Shown: positions 34,754-44,222 of the stretch, one piece after another | Numbering within the stretch: the stretch's first letter is position 1 | Layout of the letters: each line of letters begins with the position of its first letter | Assembly: GCA_012520655.1 (NCBI GenBank) | Contig: JAAYNW010000040.1 | Span: forward strand, 1 to 64,000 | Direction: 5' to 3' | Length of the DNA stretch: 64,000 nucleotides | From: Clostridiales bacterium | GTDB taxonomy: Bacteria > Bacillota > Clostridia > Lachnospirales > Lachnospiraceae | The notes under the pieces: model-generated | Seen by the model: only the letters and a program-made list of their open reading frames with translations | Databases searched by the model: none | Told to the model about the DNA's origin: nothing | Program-made: the position numbers and the translations under genes

Positions 34754-36193
34754 ATGGCAAAGCAATATGAAACAGTCATTGGTTTGGAGGTTCATGTAGA
34801 ACTTTCTACCAAAACAAAGATTTTCTGCGGCTGCTCCACAGCATTTGGAGGCGCACCGAATACTCATACCTGCCCGGTCTGTACCGGTATGCCCGGTTCT
34901 CTTCCTGTCTTGAATAAACAGGTACTGGAGTATGCCATGGCGGTAGGGCTTGCTACCGACTGCGCGATTACCCGGTATTGCAAATTTGACAGAAAGAATT
35001 ACTTTTATCCCGATAATCCGCAGAACTATCAGATATCCCAGCTATATCTTCCGATTTGCAAAAACGGCAAAGTGGAGATAGAGACCGCAGAAGGTAAGAA
35101 AACGGTAGGCATTCACGAAATCCATATGGAAGAGGATGCGGGTAAGCTGATTCACGACGAATGGGAGGATTGTTCTCTCGTGGATTATAACCGTTCGGGA
35201 GTGCCTCTGATAGAGATTGTATCCGAACCGGATATGCGGAGCGCGGAGGAGGTAATTGCCTATCTGGAAAAGCTGCGCATGATTCTTCAATATCTCGGTG
35301 TCTCTGACTGCAAGCTTCAGGAGGGTTCTATGAGGGCAGATGTGAACTTGTCTGTTCGGGAAGCCGGGACGGAAAAGTTCGGAACCAGAACGGAGATGAA
35401 AAATCTGAATTCCTTCCGCTCGATTAAAAGGGCTATAGAGGGCGAACGAGAGAGGCAGATTGAACTTTTGGAAGCGGGAAGAGAAGTGCTTCAGGAAACG
35501 AGAAGATGGGACGATAATAAAGAAGAGTCTTATGCTATGAGAAGCAAAGAAGACGCACAGGATTACCGTTATTTTCCCGATCCGGATCTGGTTCCGATTG
35601 TAGTGAGTGATGAATGGATTGACGAGATTAGATCGAGACAGCCGGAGCTGCGTTCGGAAAAGATGGAGCGCTACAAAAGAGAATACGATATTCCGGATTA
35701 TGATATAGATATTATTACGGGGTCCAAACACATGGCGGATATCTTCGAAGCTACCGTTGCGATAAGCGGACAGCCGAAGAAAGCGGCTAACTGGTTAATG
35801 GTAGAAACACTCAGACTGCTAAAGGAAAACGATATGGAGCCGGAGGATATCCGTTTTTCGCCGGAGAATCTGGCGAAGCTTATTAAGCTTACCGATGAAA
35901 AGGTAATAAACAGCTCGGTAGCGAAAGAAGTCTTTGAAGTAATGTTCGATAGAAATATCAATCCGCAAGTATATATAGAAGAAAAAGGTTTAAAAACAGT
36001 TAATGACCAGAATGCTCTCCGCAAAACCGTGGAAGAAGTAATTGAAGCTAATCCGCGGTCCGTAGAGGACTATCTTAACGGTAAAGAAAAAGCGATCGGA
36101 TTCTTGGTAGGGCAGACGATGAAAGCGATGCAGGGAAAAGCCGATCCGGGAATGGTAAACGAGATTTTAAAACTTATGCTCCGAAACAAGTAA
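34754..36193 (+). CDS. gatB: Asp-tRNA(Asn)/Glu-tRNA(Gln) amidotransferase subunit B
   Basis: 479 aa. This subunit binds and phosphorylates the mischarged tRNA and completes the amidation. Seen are GLEVHVELSTKTKIFCGC at the N-terminus, with zinc-site Cys residues here and in THTCPVCTGMPGSLPV, then DRKNYFYPDNPQNYQISQ, LQEGSMRADVN and, at the end, the YqeY-like tail domain (about 330-479). Together with His36 of AspRS this suggests the cell forms Asn-tRNA by the indirect route. No terminator follows before the AraC gene. Confidence 0.96.
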   Translation: MAKQYETVIGLEVHVELSTKTKIFCGCSTAFGGAPNTHTCPVCTGMPGSLPVLNKQVLEYAMAVGLATDCAITRYCKFDRKNYFYPDNPQNYQISQLYLPICKNGKVEIETAEGKKTVGIHEIHMEEDAGKLIHDEWEDCSLVDYNRSGVPLIEIVSEPDMRSAEEVIAYLEKLRMILQYLGVSDCKLQEGSMRADVNLSVREAGTEKFGTRTEMKNLNSFRSIKRAIEGERERQIELLEAGREVLQETRRWDDNKEESYAMRSKEDAQDYRYFPDPDLVPIVVSDEWIDEIRSRQPELRSEKMERYKREYDIPDYDIDIITGSKHMADIFEATVAISGQPKKAANWLMVETLRLLKENDMEPEDIRFSPENLAKLIKLTDEKVINSSVAKEVFEVMFDRNINPQVYIEEKGLKTVNDQNALRKTVEEVIEANPRSVEDYLNGKEKAIGFLVGQTMKAMQGKADPGMVNEILKLMLRNK

Positions 36194-36227
36194 CTGCGGA
36201 AAAAGTTATTGCGAAAAGGAGTAAGAC

Positions 36228-37061
36228 ATGGACTTAAAACATGAGCTTGTATTGCCGAATGACGATCTTCCTTTTAAAATGTTTATTTTTGAAGGAAGAA
36301 ACGGCAATTACCGCGTGACCAAGCATTGGCATGACAGTGTGGAGATTTTTCTCGTTTTTGAGGGGGAGATTGATTTTTATATCAATACCTCCTATTACGG
36401 ATTGTCCAGGGGAAAATTTATTATTGTTAATTCCAATGAAGTACATTCCATCGATGTGCCGAAGGAGAACTTTACCATTGTGCTGCAGATTCCACCGGAG
36501 GAATTTAACAAATATAAGGGAGAGGAATATCTTTTGTTTCGCCATACCTCGGAAGGCTACAAAGAAGAAGATGCGCAGTTCGTAAGCCTAATCCGCAGCA
36601 TGTATACGGCATATGCGGAAAAACGTTACGGATATGAATTGGAAGTGCTGAGCGATTATTACAAAATGATGTATTTTCTTGTGACGAGATACAGGGAAAG
36701 AAATGTAGATAAGGAAAGAGTAAAGCAGAGCAGGCAGATGGAAAAGCTGTTCAAGATCACTTCTTATATACAAGAGCATTTCAGGGAAGATTTATCTCTC
36801 GAATATGTGGCGGGAATTTTTGGATTTTCGCCTACTTATTTATCGCGCATTTTTAAAAAATATGCGAATGTGAATTATAAAACATATGTCTTAAATGTAC
36901 GTGTTGAGTACGCCTTCAAAGAACTTTTAAATACGGATAAGTCGGTGAATAAGATTGCGGAGAACAACGGATTTCCCGATGCGAGAAGCTTTGCAAAAGC
37001 TTTTTTCGCGAGGTTTGGGATATCTCCGGATAAATATAGAAAAGAAATGAAAAAAAGATAA
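36228..37061 (+). CDS. AraC-family regulator with cupin sensor
   Basis: 277 aa. The N-terminal half is a cupin-type ligand domain (HWHDSVEIFLVFEGEIDFYI, about 31-50), and the C-terminal 100 residues have two helix-turn-helix motifs (LEYVAGIFGFSPTYLSRIFKKY and VNKIAENNGFPDARSFAKAF in their cores). It reads towards a DUF4867-isomerase-xylulokinase cassette 130 bp away, the likely target. It begins 34 bp after gatB with AAAAGGAG and no intervening terminator, so it may also be made from the aspS transcript. Confidence 0.9.
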   Translation: MDLKHELVLPNDDLPFKMFIFEGRNGNYRVTKHWHDSVEIFLVFEGEIDFYINTSYYGLSRGKFIIVNSNEVHSIDVPKENFTIVLQIPPEEFNKYKGEEYLLFRHTSEGYKEEDAQFVSLIRSMYTAYAEKRYGYELEVLSDYYKMMYFLVTRYRERNVDKERVKQSRQMEKLFKITSYIQEHFREDLSLEYVAGIFGFSPTYLSRIFKKYANVNYKTYVLNVRVEYAFKELLNTDKSVNKIAENNGFPDARSFAKAFFARFGISPDKYRKEMKKR

Positions 37062-37114
37062 GAAAGTGCTACGAAATAGACAAGTTTTTGGTAGAAATGA
37101 GCAAAAAAAACTCC

Positions 37115-37120
37115 TATAAT
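37115..37120 (+). promoter_or_regulatory. -10 element of the sugar cassette
   Basis: TATAAT with a poor -35 (TAGAAA) 17 bases upstream, as expected of a promoter needing an AraC-type activator; about 75 bases before the DUF4867 gene. Confidence 0.45.
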
Positions 37121-37192
37121 GAAAACTGTAGATATGGAAATGCAGAAATTATGAAAACCATCTTTATGGAAGAACAGGAGGAGTGATAAAAG

Positions 37193-37810
37193 GTGAAGAT
37201 TCAATCGATAAAGGACAAGGCCTATAATGCCTACGGACGGGTCTTCGATGGATTTGATGTCGCAGAGTTGATTAGTGCCATGAAAAAGACGGAGGCACCG
37301 GCAGATGCGGTTGTGTATTATCCATCGATTAAAGAATTGGAGAAACTGCCTGTAGCTATCGATATCAAAAACAGTCTTTTCGGAGGACTAGCGATACAGG
37401 TGGGATATTGCAACGGCACCAACAACAAGCTGAATGCGGTGGAGTATCATCGTAATTCGGAATTTGGTGTAGCGGCATCCGACCTTATTTTATTGCTCGG
37501 AAAGCAGCAGGATATTGAGGAGGATTTTACCTATGATTCTGCTAAAATAGAAGCCTTTTTTGTTCCGGAGGGCACTGTATACGAAATGTATGCGACGACT
37601 CTTCATTATGCACCGTGTAGTGTGGACGGCAAACCTTTCCGCAATGTGGTAATTCTTCCGGCAGAAACGAATACGGAATTGGACGCTTCGTTCAATATAC
37701 ATTCGGAAGATAAGCTGCTTAAGGCGAAAAACAAATGGTTGATAGCCCATGCGGAGGCGGCTATCGAGGGAGCTGTAAACGGTATAAAAGGCGAGAACAT
37801 AACATTATAA
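37193..37810 (+). CDS. DUF4867 family protein
   Basis: 205 aa of unknown function; the family typically sits beside sugar isomerase genes in Lachnospiraceae. It is beta-rich and cupin-like (EYHRNSEFGVAASDLILLLG; EGTVYEMYATTLHYAPC; FRNVVILP), which suggests a carbohydrate-binding or epimerase/mutarotase-type role, but this is inference. It uses a GTG start at 37193 after AGGAGG. First gene of the isomerase-kinase cassette. Confidence 0.75.
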   Translation: MKIQSIKDKAYNAYGRVFDGFDVAELISAMKKTEAPADAVVYYPSIKELEKLPVAIDIKNSLFGGLAIQVGYCNGTNNKLNAVEYHRNSEFGVAASDLILLLGKQQDIEEDFTYDSAKIEAFFVPEGTVYEMYATTLHYAPCSVDGKPFRNVVILPAETNTELDASFNIHSEDKLLKAKNKWLIAHAEAAIEGAVNGIKGENITL

Positions 37811-37852
37811 AAAGTAAAAAGGTGAATATAACAAAAAATGGAGGATAAGATT

Positions 37853-39340
37853 ATGTTTGAAAATTTACCCAAAGTAAAGATTGGCATTGTAGCGGTAAGC
37901 CGCGATTGTTTCCCGGAGAGCCTCTCGGTAGAGAGAAGAAAGGCCCTTATAAAGGCGTATGAAGATAAGTACGGAAAAAATGATATTTATGAATGCCCTA
38001 TCTGCATTGTGGAAAGTGAGATTCACATGGTGCAGGCGTTAGAGGATGTAAAAAAGGCGGGTTGCAATGCCCTTGTAGTATATCTTGGCAATTTCGGACC
38101 GGAGATATCCGAGACCTTGCTGGCAAAGCACTTTGACGGACCGGCAATGTTTGTGGCTGCTGCGGAAGAAAGCGGAGACAATCTGATCGGCGGCAGAGGC
38201 GATGCTTTTTGCGGCATGCTGAATGCCAGCTACAATTTGAAGCTTCGCAATATAAAAGCTTATATTCCGGAATATCCGGTAGGGACGGCAGCGGAATGTG
38301 CGGATATGATTCATGAGTTCGTTCCGGTTGCGAGAGGAATCATTGGATTGTCCGATCTTAAGATTATCAGCTTCGGACCGAGACCGCTCAATTTCCTTGC
38401 GTGCAATGCGCCTATTAAACAACTTTATAATCTCGGCGTGGAAATCGAAGAAAATTCCGAGCTCGATTTATTCGAGGCTTTCCATAAGCATGATAACGAT
38501 CCCCGTATTCCGGACGTGGTAAAAGATATGGAAGCGGAGCTTGGTACAGGCAACAGGAAGCCTGAGGTTCTTCCTAAATTGGCGCAGTATGAACTGACAC
38601 TTTTGGATTGGGTAGCGGAGCATAAGGGATACAGAAAGCACGTTGCCATTGCAGGAAAATGCTGGCCGGCGTTCCAGACGCAGTTTGGGTTTGTTCCTTG
38701 TTATGCAAACAGCCGTCTGACCGGAATGGGAATTCCTGTATCTTGTGAAGTGGATATTTACGGGGCGCTTAGCGAGTTCATCGGCACATGTGTGAGCGAG
38801 GATGCGGTTACGCTTCTTGATATTAACAACACAGTACCGGCAGATATGTACGAAGAAAGTATCAAGGGCAAATTTGCCTATACGCATAACGATACGTTTA
38901 TGGGCTTCCACTGCGGAAATACGAACTCAAAGAAGTTGTCCGCCTGCTCTATGAAATATCAGATGATTATGGCCAGAAACCTTCCGGAAGAAGTAACTCA
39001 GGGAACCTTGGAGGGAGATATCGCTCCCGGCGAGATTACTTTCTACCGTTTGCAGAGCACGGCAGATACCAAACTGCGCGCTTATATTGCACAGGGCGAA
39101 GTGCTTCCGGTAGCTACAAAGTCCTTCGGAAGCATCGGTATTTTTGCGATTCCTGAAATGGGACGTTTCTACCGCCATGTATTGATTGAAGGCAATTATC
39201 CGCACCATGGTGCCGTTGCTTTCGGACATTTCGGGAAAGCTCTGTATGAAATCTTCAAATATATCGGCGTGCCTGTGGAAGAGATTGGATTCAATCAGCC
39301 GAAAGGAATGAGATATCCTACGGAGAATCCTTTTGCATAA
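37853..39340 (+). CDS. L-fucose/L-arabinose isomerase family protein
   Basis: 495 aa with the FucI/AraA-type fold. Conserved acidic and His positions appear in CEVDIYGALSEF (Glu and Asp), VTLLDINN and the C-terminal YPHHGAVAFGHFG. The family interconverts aldoses and ketoses with Mn2+. Followed by xylulokinase and not a fuculokinase, it may produce D-xylulose or a related ketose; the sugar cannot be named. The start at 37853 follows GGAGG by eight bases; an ATG 15 bases earlier contains that site. Confidence 0.85.
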   Translation: MFENLPKVKIGIVAVSRDCFPESLSVERRKALIKAYEDKYGKNDIYECPICIVESEIHMVQALEDVKKAGCNALVVYLGNFGPEISETLLAKHFDGPAMFVAAAEESGDNLIGGRGDAFCGMLNASYNLKLRNIKAYIPEYPVGTAAECADMIHEFVPVARGIIGLSDLKIISFGPRPLNFLACNAPIKQLYNLGVEIEENSELDLFEAFHKHDNDPRIPDVVKDMEAELGTGNRKPEVLPKLAQYELTLLDWVAEHKGYRKHVAIAGKCWPAFQTQFGFVPCYANSRLTGMGIPVSCEVDIYGALSEFIGTCVSEDAVTLLDINNTVPADMYEESIKGKFAYTHNDTFMGFHCGNTNSKKLSACSMKYQMIMARNLPEEVTQGTLEGDIAPGEITFYRLQSTADTKLRAYIAQGEVLPVATKSFGSIGIFAIPEMGRFYRHVLIEGNYPHHGAVAFGHFGKALYEIFKYIGVPVEEIGFNQPKGMRYPTENPFA

Positions 39341-39385
39341 TTATTTATATAAACGTTAAGAAATATATAGGAGGAAATATAAAAT

Positions 39386-40852
39386 ATGCTCTATATAGGG
39401 ATTGATTTGGGAACCTCTGCCGTTAAGCTTCTGCTTATGTCGGCGGACGGAAAAATAGAAAATATCGTATCCAAAGAGTATCCTCTCTTTTTTCCTCATC
39501 CCGGTTGGTCGGAACAGAATCCCGAGGATTGGTGGACCGCGGTCGTGGAAGGATTAAAAGAACTGACTGCAACCTGTGATAAATCTCAGGTTGCAGGAAT
39601 CAGCTTCGGCGGACAGATGCACGGACTCGTTATCCTGGATGAGAAGGATGGGGTCATCCGCCCTGCGATTCTTTGGAACGACGGAAGGACGACAAAGGAA
39701 ACGGATTATCTGAATCAGGTAATAGGCAAGGATAAGCTTTCTAAGTATACGGCGAATATTGCTTTTACGGGATTTACGGCACCGAAGATCCTTTGGGTCA
39801 AGGAAAATGAACCTGACAATTTTGCAAAGATAAAGAAAATCATGTTGCCGAAAGATTATATTGCGTATAAGCTTTCCGGTATATTCTGTACGGATGTATC
39901 CGACGCTTCCGGCATGCTGCTTTTCGATGTGGAGCATAAATGCTGGTCCAAAGAAATGATGGAGATCTGCGGAGTAAACAGCGGACAGCTCGCGGCAATC
40001 TATGAAAGTGCGGACGTAGTAGGAACTTTGAAGCCCGAAGTGGCACAAGAGCTTGCTCTTCCCGAGACTGTAAAGGTTATAGCCGGAGCCGGAGACAATG
40101 CAGCAGCGGCAGTCGGTACGGGAACGGTAGGAGACGGAAGGTGCAATATTTCGCTCGGAACGTCGGGAACTATTTTCATATCCAGCAATCAGTTCGGTGT
40201 AGATAAGAATAATGCGTTACATGCCTTTGCTCATGCGGACGGCTATTATCATCTTATGGGTTGCATGCTCAGTGCAGCCTCCTGCAATAAATGGTGGATG
40301 GATGATATTGTAGGAGAACATGATTATGCGAAAGCCCAGTCGCCGATTACGAAGCTTGGAGAAAACAATGTGTATTTTCTGCCTTACTTAATGGGTGAGC
40401 GTTCTCCGCTCAATGACCCTTATGCAAGAGGCACCTTTATCGGGCTTACCATGGACACAACGCAGGCGGATATGACGCAGGCCGTGCTGGAAGGCGTCGC
40501 TTTTGCAATCCGCGATTCCTTCGAAGTGGCACGTTCTCTCGGAATCAATATAGAGCGCTCCAAGATTTGCGGCGGCGGAGCTAAGAGTCCTCTTTGGCGT
40601 AAGATTATCGCCAATGTGCTGAATATTAAGATTGATAGGATAGAGAGCGAAGAGGGTCCGGGATACGGGGGAGCCATGCTGGCAGCAGTAGGGTGCGGAG
40701 AATACGCGTCTGTGGAAGAAGCGGCAGAAAAACTCGTGAAGATCATCGATACGATAGAGCCGGAACCGGAACTGGCAAAGAAATATGAAGAAAAGTATCG
40801 AAAGTTTGCCCAAATATATCCGACGGTAAAAGATTTATTCCGTCAGATATAG
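39386..40852 (+). CDS. xylB: Xylulokinase (FGGY family)
   Basis: 488-aa sugar kinase. The ATP/phosphate motif IGIDLGTSAVKLLL (1-16 region), SFGGQMHGLV and ILWNDGRT, with C-terminal RSPLNDPYARG and CGGGAKSPLW, match XylB. It phosphorylates D-xylulose to the 5-phosphate for the pentose phosphate pathway. TAGGAGGAAAT precedes the start. It is last of the AraC-linked cassette and ends at a two-way terminator. Confidence 0.92.
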   Translation: MLYIGIDLGTSAVKLLLMSADGKIENIVSKEYPLFFPHPGWSEQNPEDWWTAVVEGLKELTATCDKSQVAGISFGGQMHGLVILDEKDGVIRPAILWNDGRTTKETDYLNQVIGKDKLSKYTANIAFTGFTAPKILWVKENEPDNFAKIKKIMLPKDYIAYKLSGIFCTDVSDASGMLLFDVEHKCWSKEMMEICGVNSGQLAAIYESADVVGTLKPEVAQELALPETVKVIAGAGDNAAAAVGTGTVGDGRCNISLGTSGTIFISSNQFGVDKNNALHAFAHADGYYHLMGCMLSAASCNKWWMDDIVGEHDYAKAQSPITKLGENNVYFLPYLMGERSPLNDPYARGTFIGLTMDTTQADMTQAVLEGVAFAIRDSFEVARSLGINIERSKICGGGAKSPLWRKIIANVLNIKIDRIESEEGPGYGGAMLAAVGCGEYASVEEAAEKLVKIIDTIEPEPELAKKYEEKYRKFAQIYPTVKDLFRQI

Positions 40853-40889
40853 AATATGAGAATTTGAAAATTTAAATATAGCTTAAATA

Positions 40890-40932
40890 AAAAACGGGGA
40901 TTAGAGCCAATTTTCTAATTCCCGTTTTTATA
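40890..40932. terminator. Bidirectional terminator
   Basis: AAAAACGGGGATTAGA / TCTAATTCCCGTTTTT arms between convergent xylB and aroC; T-runs on both strands. Confidence 0.85.
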
Positions 40933-40968
40933 TAAAATTTTTATACAAAATTGTAGTCTAAAAAGCTA

Positions 40969-42081
40969 TTAAGATTTTTTATCATTAAAAAAATGAACGA
41001 TATCCTCCATCCGGGAAGTCATGCTGGCAAAGAGCATGTCCGTTATGGTGAGAGCGGCCATGGATTCGACGACGACGACTGCCCTTGGAACAATTACCGG
41101 GTCGTGGCGCCCCTTTATATTTATGGATATATTTTCCTTTTTTCTGTTCACTGTCTGCTGTGTGGCGGCAATAGATGGAGTCGGCTTTACTGCGGCGCGG
41201 AAAATAATCTCGCAGCCGTCGCTGATGCCACCCGTGATGCCTCCGGAATGATTGGTCATTTTCTTAATGTTTCCGTTTTCATCCGCCCGATAACTATCGT
41301 TGTTAGACAATCCGGTGGCAGCAGCGACAGAAAAACCATCACCGATTTCAAAGCCTTTGATAGCGCCGATGGAGAGAATTGCTTTGCCAAGATTGGCATT
41401 CAGTTTTTCGAATACCGGGTCGCCGATGCCTGCTGGCATGCCGTGAATGATGCACTCAATCATGCCGCCCGAAGAATTCTTTTCCTGCATACATTTCTCC
41501 AGATAATCGGCAGCCCTTTTGGCAGCAGCCATATCCGGCATATAGAAAGGATTCTGCATAACAGAACTTTCATCGAAGTTGTTTTTGTCTATGGAGATGG
41601 GGCCGATAGAGAGCGTATAAGCCGATAATGTAATTCCTAACTGTTTTAGTATCTTGCATGCGATAGCGCCAGCAGCTACGCGTCCGATGGTTTCGCGCCC
41701 GGAAGAACGTCCTCCTCCCCGATAGTCGCGGAAGCCGTATTTGGTGTCGTAATTGAAGTCTGCATGCCCGGGACGGTAATACTCGGCAATTTCATTATAG
41801 TCGGAGGAATGCTGGTCCTTGTTACGGACAATGAGAGAGATTGACGTGCCTGTAGTCTTGCCGTCGAAGACTCCCGACAGAATCTCTACGGTATCGGATT
41901 CTCCCCGCTTTGTGGTGTATTTGGATTGGCCGGGCTTTCTCCTGTCTAGGTAAACCTGAATATCATCTTCCGAAAGAGAAAGTCCGGCAGGACAGCCGTC
42001 AATAATAACGCCAAGGCCCTTGCCGTGGGATTCTCCCCACGTGGTCACTTTAAATACATTGCCGAATGATGAACCAAACAT
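40969..42081 (-). CDS. aroC: Chorismate synthase
   Basis: 370 aa. It makes chorismate from EPSP using reduced FMN. Family signatures are GESHGKGLGVIIDGCPAG at the N-terminus, RRRPGQ-like text in YLDRRKPGQSKY, GGRSSGRETIGRVAAGA (about 125-141) and the C-terminal GRHDPVIVPRAVVVVE. AAAGGAGATG precedes the start. It is monocistronic on the minus strand with no other aromatic genes nearby. Confidence 0.97.
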   Translation of the reverse strand: MFGSSFGNVFKVTTWGESHGKGLGVIIDGCPAGLSLSEDDIQVYLDRRKPGQSKYTTKRGESDTVEILSGVFDGKTTGTSISLIVRNKDQHSSDYNEIAEYYRPGHADFNYDTKYGFRDYRGGGRSSGRETIGRVAAGAIACKILKQLGITLSAYTLSIGPISIDKNNFDESSVMQNPFYMPDMAAAKRAADYLEKCMQEKNSSGGMIECIIHGMPAGIGDPVFEKLNANLGKAILSIGAIKGFEIGDGFSVAAATGLSNNDSYRADENGNIKKMTNHSGGITGGISDGCEIIFRAAVKPTPSIAATQQTVNRKKENISINIKGRHDPVIVPRAVVVVESMAALTITDMLFASMTSRMEDIVHFFNDKKS

Positions 42082-42167
42082 AAAACATCTCCTTTGTATT
42101 ATATATTATACACTAAAACTTCTCTAACATTAGGGAAGTTGTTTGGTATTTTGCCCTAAATATTTTA

Positions 42168-42196
42168 TTGATACAATGTCAATATAGTAATTATAA
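42168..42196 (+). promoter_or_regulatory. Promoter of the PTS operon
   Basis: TTGATA, 17 bases, TTATAA, ahead of the regulator gene. An AACTTCTC/GGGAAGTT inverted repeat at 42117-42139 lies just upstream and could be an operator. Confidence 0.55.
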
Positions 42197-42228
42197 ACAA
42201 CTCGATTTAAGCAAAGAGGTTTAGATAT

Positions 42229-43707
42229 ATGAATAATTTGAATAAAAGAGAAGTGGATTTTATCCACCTGCTCCTTGAAGAAAACGAATATCAGCCTATT
42301 TCATATTATGCTAAAAAATTGAATGTTTCAACAAAAACATTACAATCGGATTTAAAAAAAGTAAGAAGTTACATGAAAAAGTATGAGATAAAAATAGATG
42401 CGCGGCCGGGTAAGGGGCTTTTGACTTGTGCGAAGAAAGAAAACAGAAAGAGAATATTGAATGAAATAAGACAACAGATTCCGAAAGCAGGAGAAGAATC
42501 CTCTACGGAAAGAAGAGAACTTATCTTAAAGGACATGCTGCTTCGAACAAGTGAAATGACCTCGATTCAAAAGCTGTCGGATCTGTATTATGTAGGTAAA
42601 ACAAGCATTGTAAATGACATGAAATATATCGAGGAGTGGATTAAAAAGTATAATCTCACTTTAAAGAAGACAAAAGAGGGTACTTGTATCAATGGAAGTG
42701 AAATAGATATAAGGAAAGCGATTGCAGGACTTGCCATTCGTGAGAATACGAGAAACGGCCTTCTTGAGCTATTCCAAAAGGAGGACATCGATTTCATAGA
42801 GAAGCTTCTTGCCGATGTGGGAAAAAAGAATTTGGATATCGGTGATATATATTATGCGAATTTGCTGACGCACATATTGATATGCATTAAGAGAGTCAGG
42901 GAAAATATTCATATTGAAGATAACGAAGAAAGCAGAATGATTCACATACATACGCTGGATCAGTATGGAAAGGCGAGAGAAATTGCGGGAAAAATCAATG
43001 AGCATTACAACATTCAGATAGGGGAAGGAGAAACCTATTATATTTACCAGTATCTCATATCCTCAGGCTTCGAGGGCAGAGGGCAGAAAGAGGAAAGAGA
43101 GCCGGGGAATGAAGATAAATGTACGGAATTTGCCAATAAACTGACAAGACGTCTGTCGGAGAAGTTCGGGATACGCTTTGAACAGGATAAAGACATGATG
43201 CAAGGTCTTATCCTTCATATAAGACCGATGCTCAACCGGTTGGAATATAACATCCAGATACAGAATTTGTTGCAAGAAGAAATAGGAAGACAATATCCCG
43301 GGATGGTCGCATTGTGCGAAGACGCGCTGAAGGAACTGGCCGAAGAATACGGTTTGCCTGCAATCAGTAGGGACGAAGTGGTCAATATAGCCATTTACTA
43401 TCAGACTATGCTGGAAAAAATGACGATGAGAAAAAGAGTGTTAGTCGTCTGTCACAGCGGATACGGTACCTCGCAGCTATTGGCAGCAAAATTAAAAAAT
43501 GAGTTTGCCTTTATGCAGATTGTGGACGTGGTCTCCAGCCGGAAAGCAAAGGACATGGATTTGACAGGTATCGATTATATAATAGCGACGGTACCGATTG
43601 AAAGAAACGATGTTCCTTATATTATAGTTTCGTCCTTATTGTCCGAGCAGGATATTAAAGCGATCAGGAGCAGTTTCATAAACATGGAGCAAAACGAAGG
43701 GGAATAG
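42229..43707 (+). CDS. PRD-type PTS transcription regulator with EIIB-like domain
   Basis: 492 aa. Two N-terminal winged-helix motifs (QPISYYAKKLNVSTKTLQSD; TSIVNDMKYIEEW) are followed by PRD-like regions (about 190-390) and a C-terminal EIIB(Gat)-like domain with the phospho-Cys loop VVCHSGYGTSQLL (about 404-416). It resembles MtlR/ManR-type activators but lacks their fused EIIA; that domain is the next gene. It probably activates the downstream genes according to the phosphorylation state of the PTS. First gene of the operon. Confidence 0.9.
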   Translation: MNNLNKREVDFIHLLLEENEYQPISYYAKKLNVSTKTLQSDLKKVRSYMKKYEIKIDARPGKGLLTCAKKENRKRILNEIRQQIPKAGEESSTERRELILKDMLLRTSEMTSIQKLSDLYYVGKTSIVNDMKYIEEWIKKYNLTLKKTKEGTCINGSEIDIRKAIAGLAIRENTRNGLLELFQKEDIDFIEKLLADVGKKNLDIGDIYYANLLTHILICIKRVRENIHIEDNEESRMIHIHTLDQYGKAREIAGKINEHYNIQIGEGETYYIYQYLISSGFEGRGQKEEREPGNEDKCTEFANKLTRRLSEKFGIRFEQDKDMMQGLILHIRPMLNRLEYNIQIQNLLQEEIGRQYPGMVALCEDALKELAEEYGLPAISRDEVVNIAIYYQTMLEKMTMRKRVLVVCHSGYGTSQLLAAKLKNEFAFMQIVDVVSSRKAKDMDLTGIDYIIATVPIERNDVPYIIVSSLLSEQDIKAIRSSFINMEQNEGE

Positions 43708-43715
43708 GGGGGTAT

Positions 43716-44201
43716 ATGGATATAAGAGAGATCCTACAGGAAGAAAATATACAATTAGATGCGGATGCCGGGACGAAAGAAGAAGTGTTAAAGACAATGG
43801 CAGAAATGCTCTTTCGAAGCGGAAAGATTGAAGATGCGGATACATTTTTGAACGACGTATGTGAACGGGAACGAATGGGATTTACCGGAGCGGGTAGCAA
43901 GATGGCAATCCCCCACGGAATATCGCAGAAGGTAAAAAAAGTATCGGTAGCTATCGTAAGAACAAGAGGGGATATTTACTGGGGAACAGAGCAGGAAGAT
44001 ATACCGGAAGAAGCAAAGCGTGTACAGTTCATTGTTCTTTTTGCGGTTCCCGCGAAGCCGCCGAAAACCGGAGAGATTAAGTATATAGAAGCTTTGAAGG
44101 CCGTTTGCCGGAAGCTGGCGGACCGTCGGGCTGCAGAGAACTTGCTGCAAGCTCGGAGGGCCTCACAGATAATCGAGATTATAAATGATGATAAACAATA
44201 A
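43716..44201 (+). CDS. Free-standing PTS EIIA, fructose/mannitol family
   Basis: 161 aa with the active-site His in MAIPHGI (about 66-72) and FTGAGSKMAIPHG as in EIIA-Fru/Mtl. The membrane components here are of the mannose family and have their own IIA, so this protein more likely phosphorylates or senses through the adjacent regulator, replacing the EIIA domain missing from it. It starts eight bases after the regulator with a GGGGGG-like site. Confidence 0.88.
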   Translation: MDIREILQEENIQLDADAGTKEEVLKTMAEMLFRSGKIEDADTFLNDVCERERMGFTGAGSKMAIPHGISQKVKKVSVAIVRTRGDIYWGTEQEDIPEEAKRVQFIVLFAVPAKPPKTGEIKYIEALKAVCRKLADRRAAENLLQARRASQIIEIINDDKQ

Positions 44202-44222
44202 AATGTACGGAAAGGAGAAGAA

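Noticed and set aside
35042..35731. 229-codon minus-strand frame inside gatB
   Set aside because: Shadow frame of a conserved gene, without start signal or family features.
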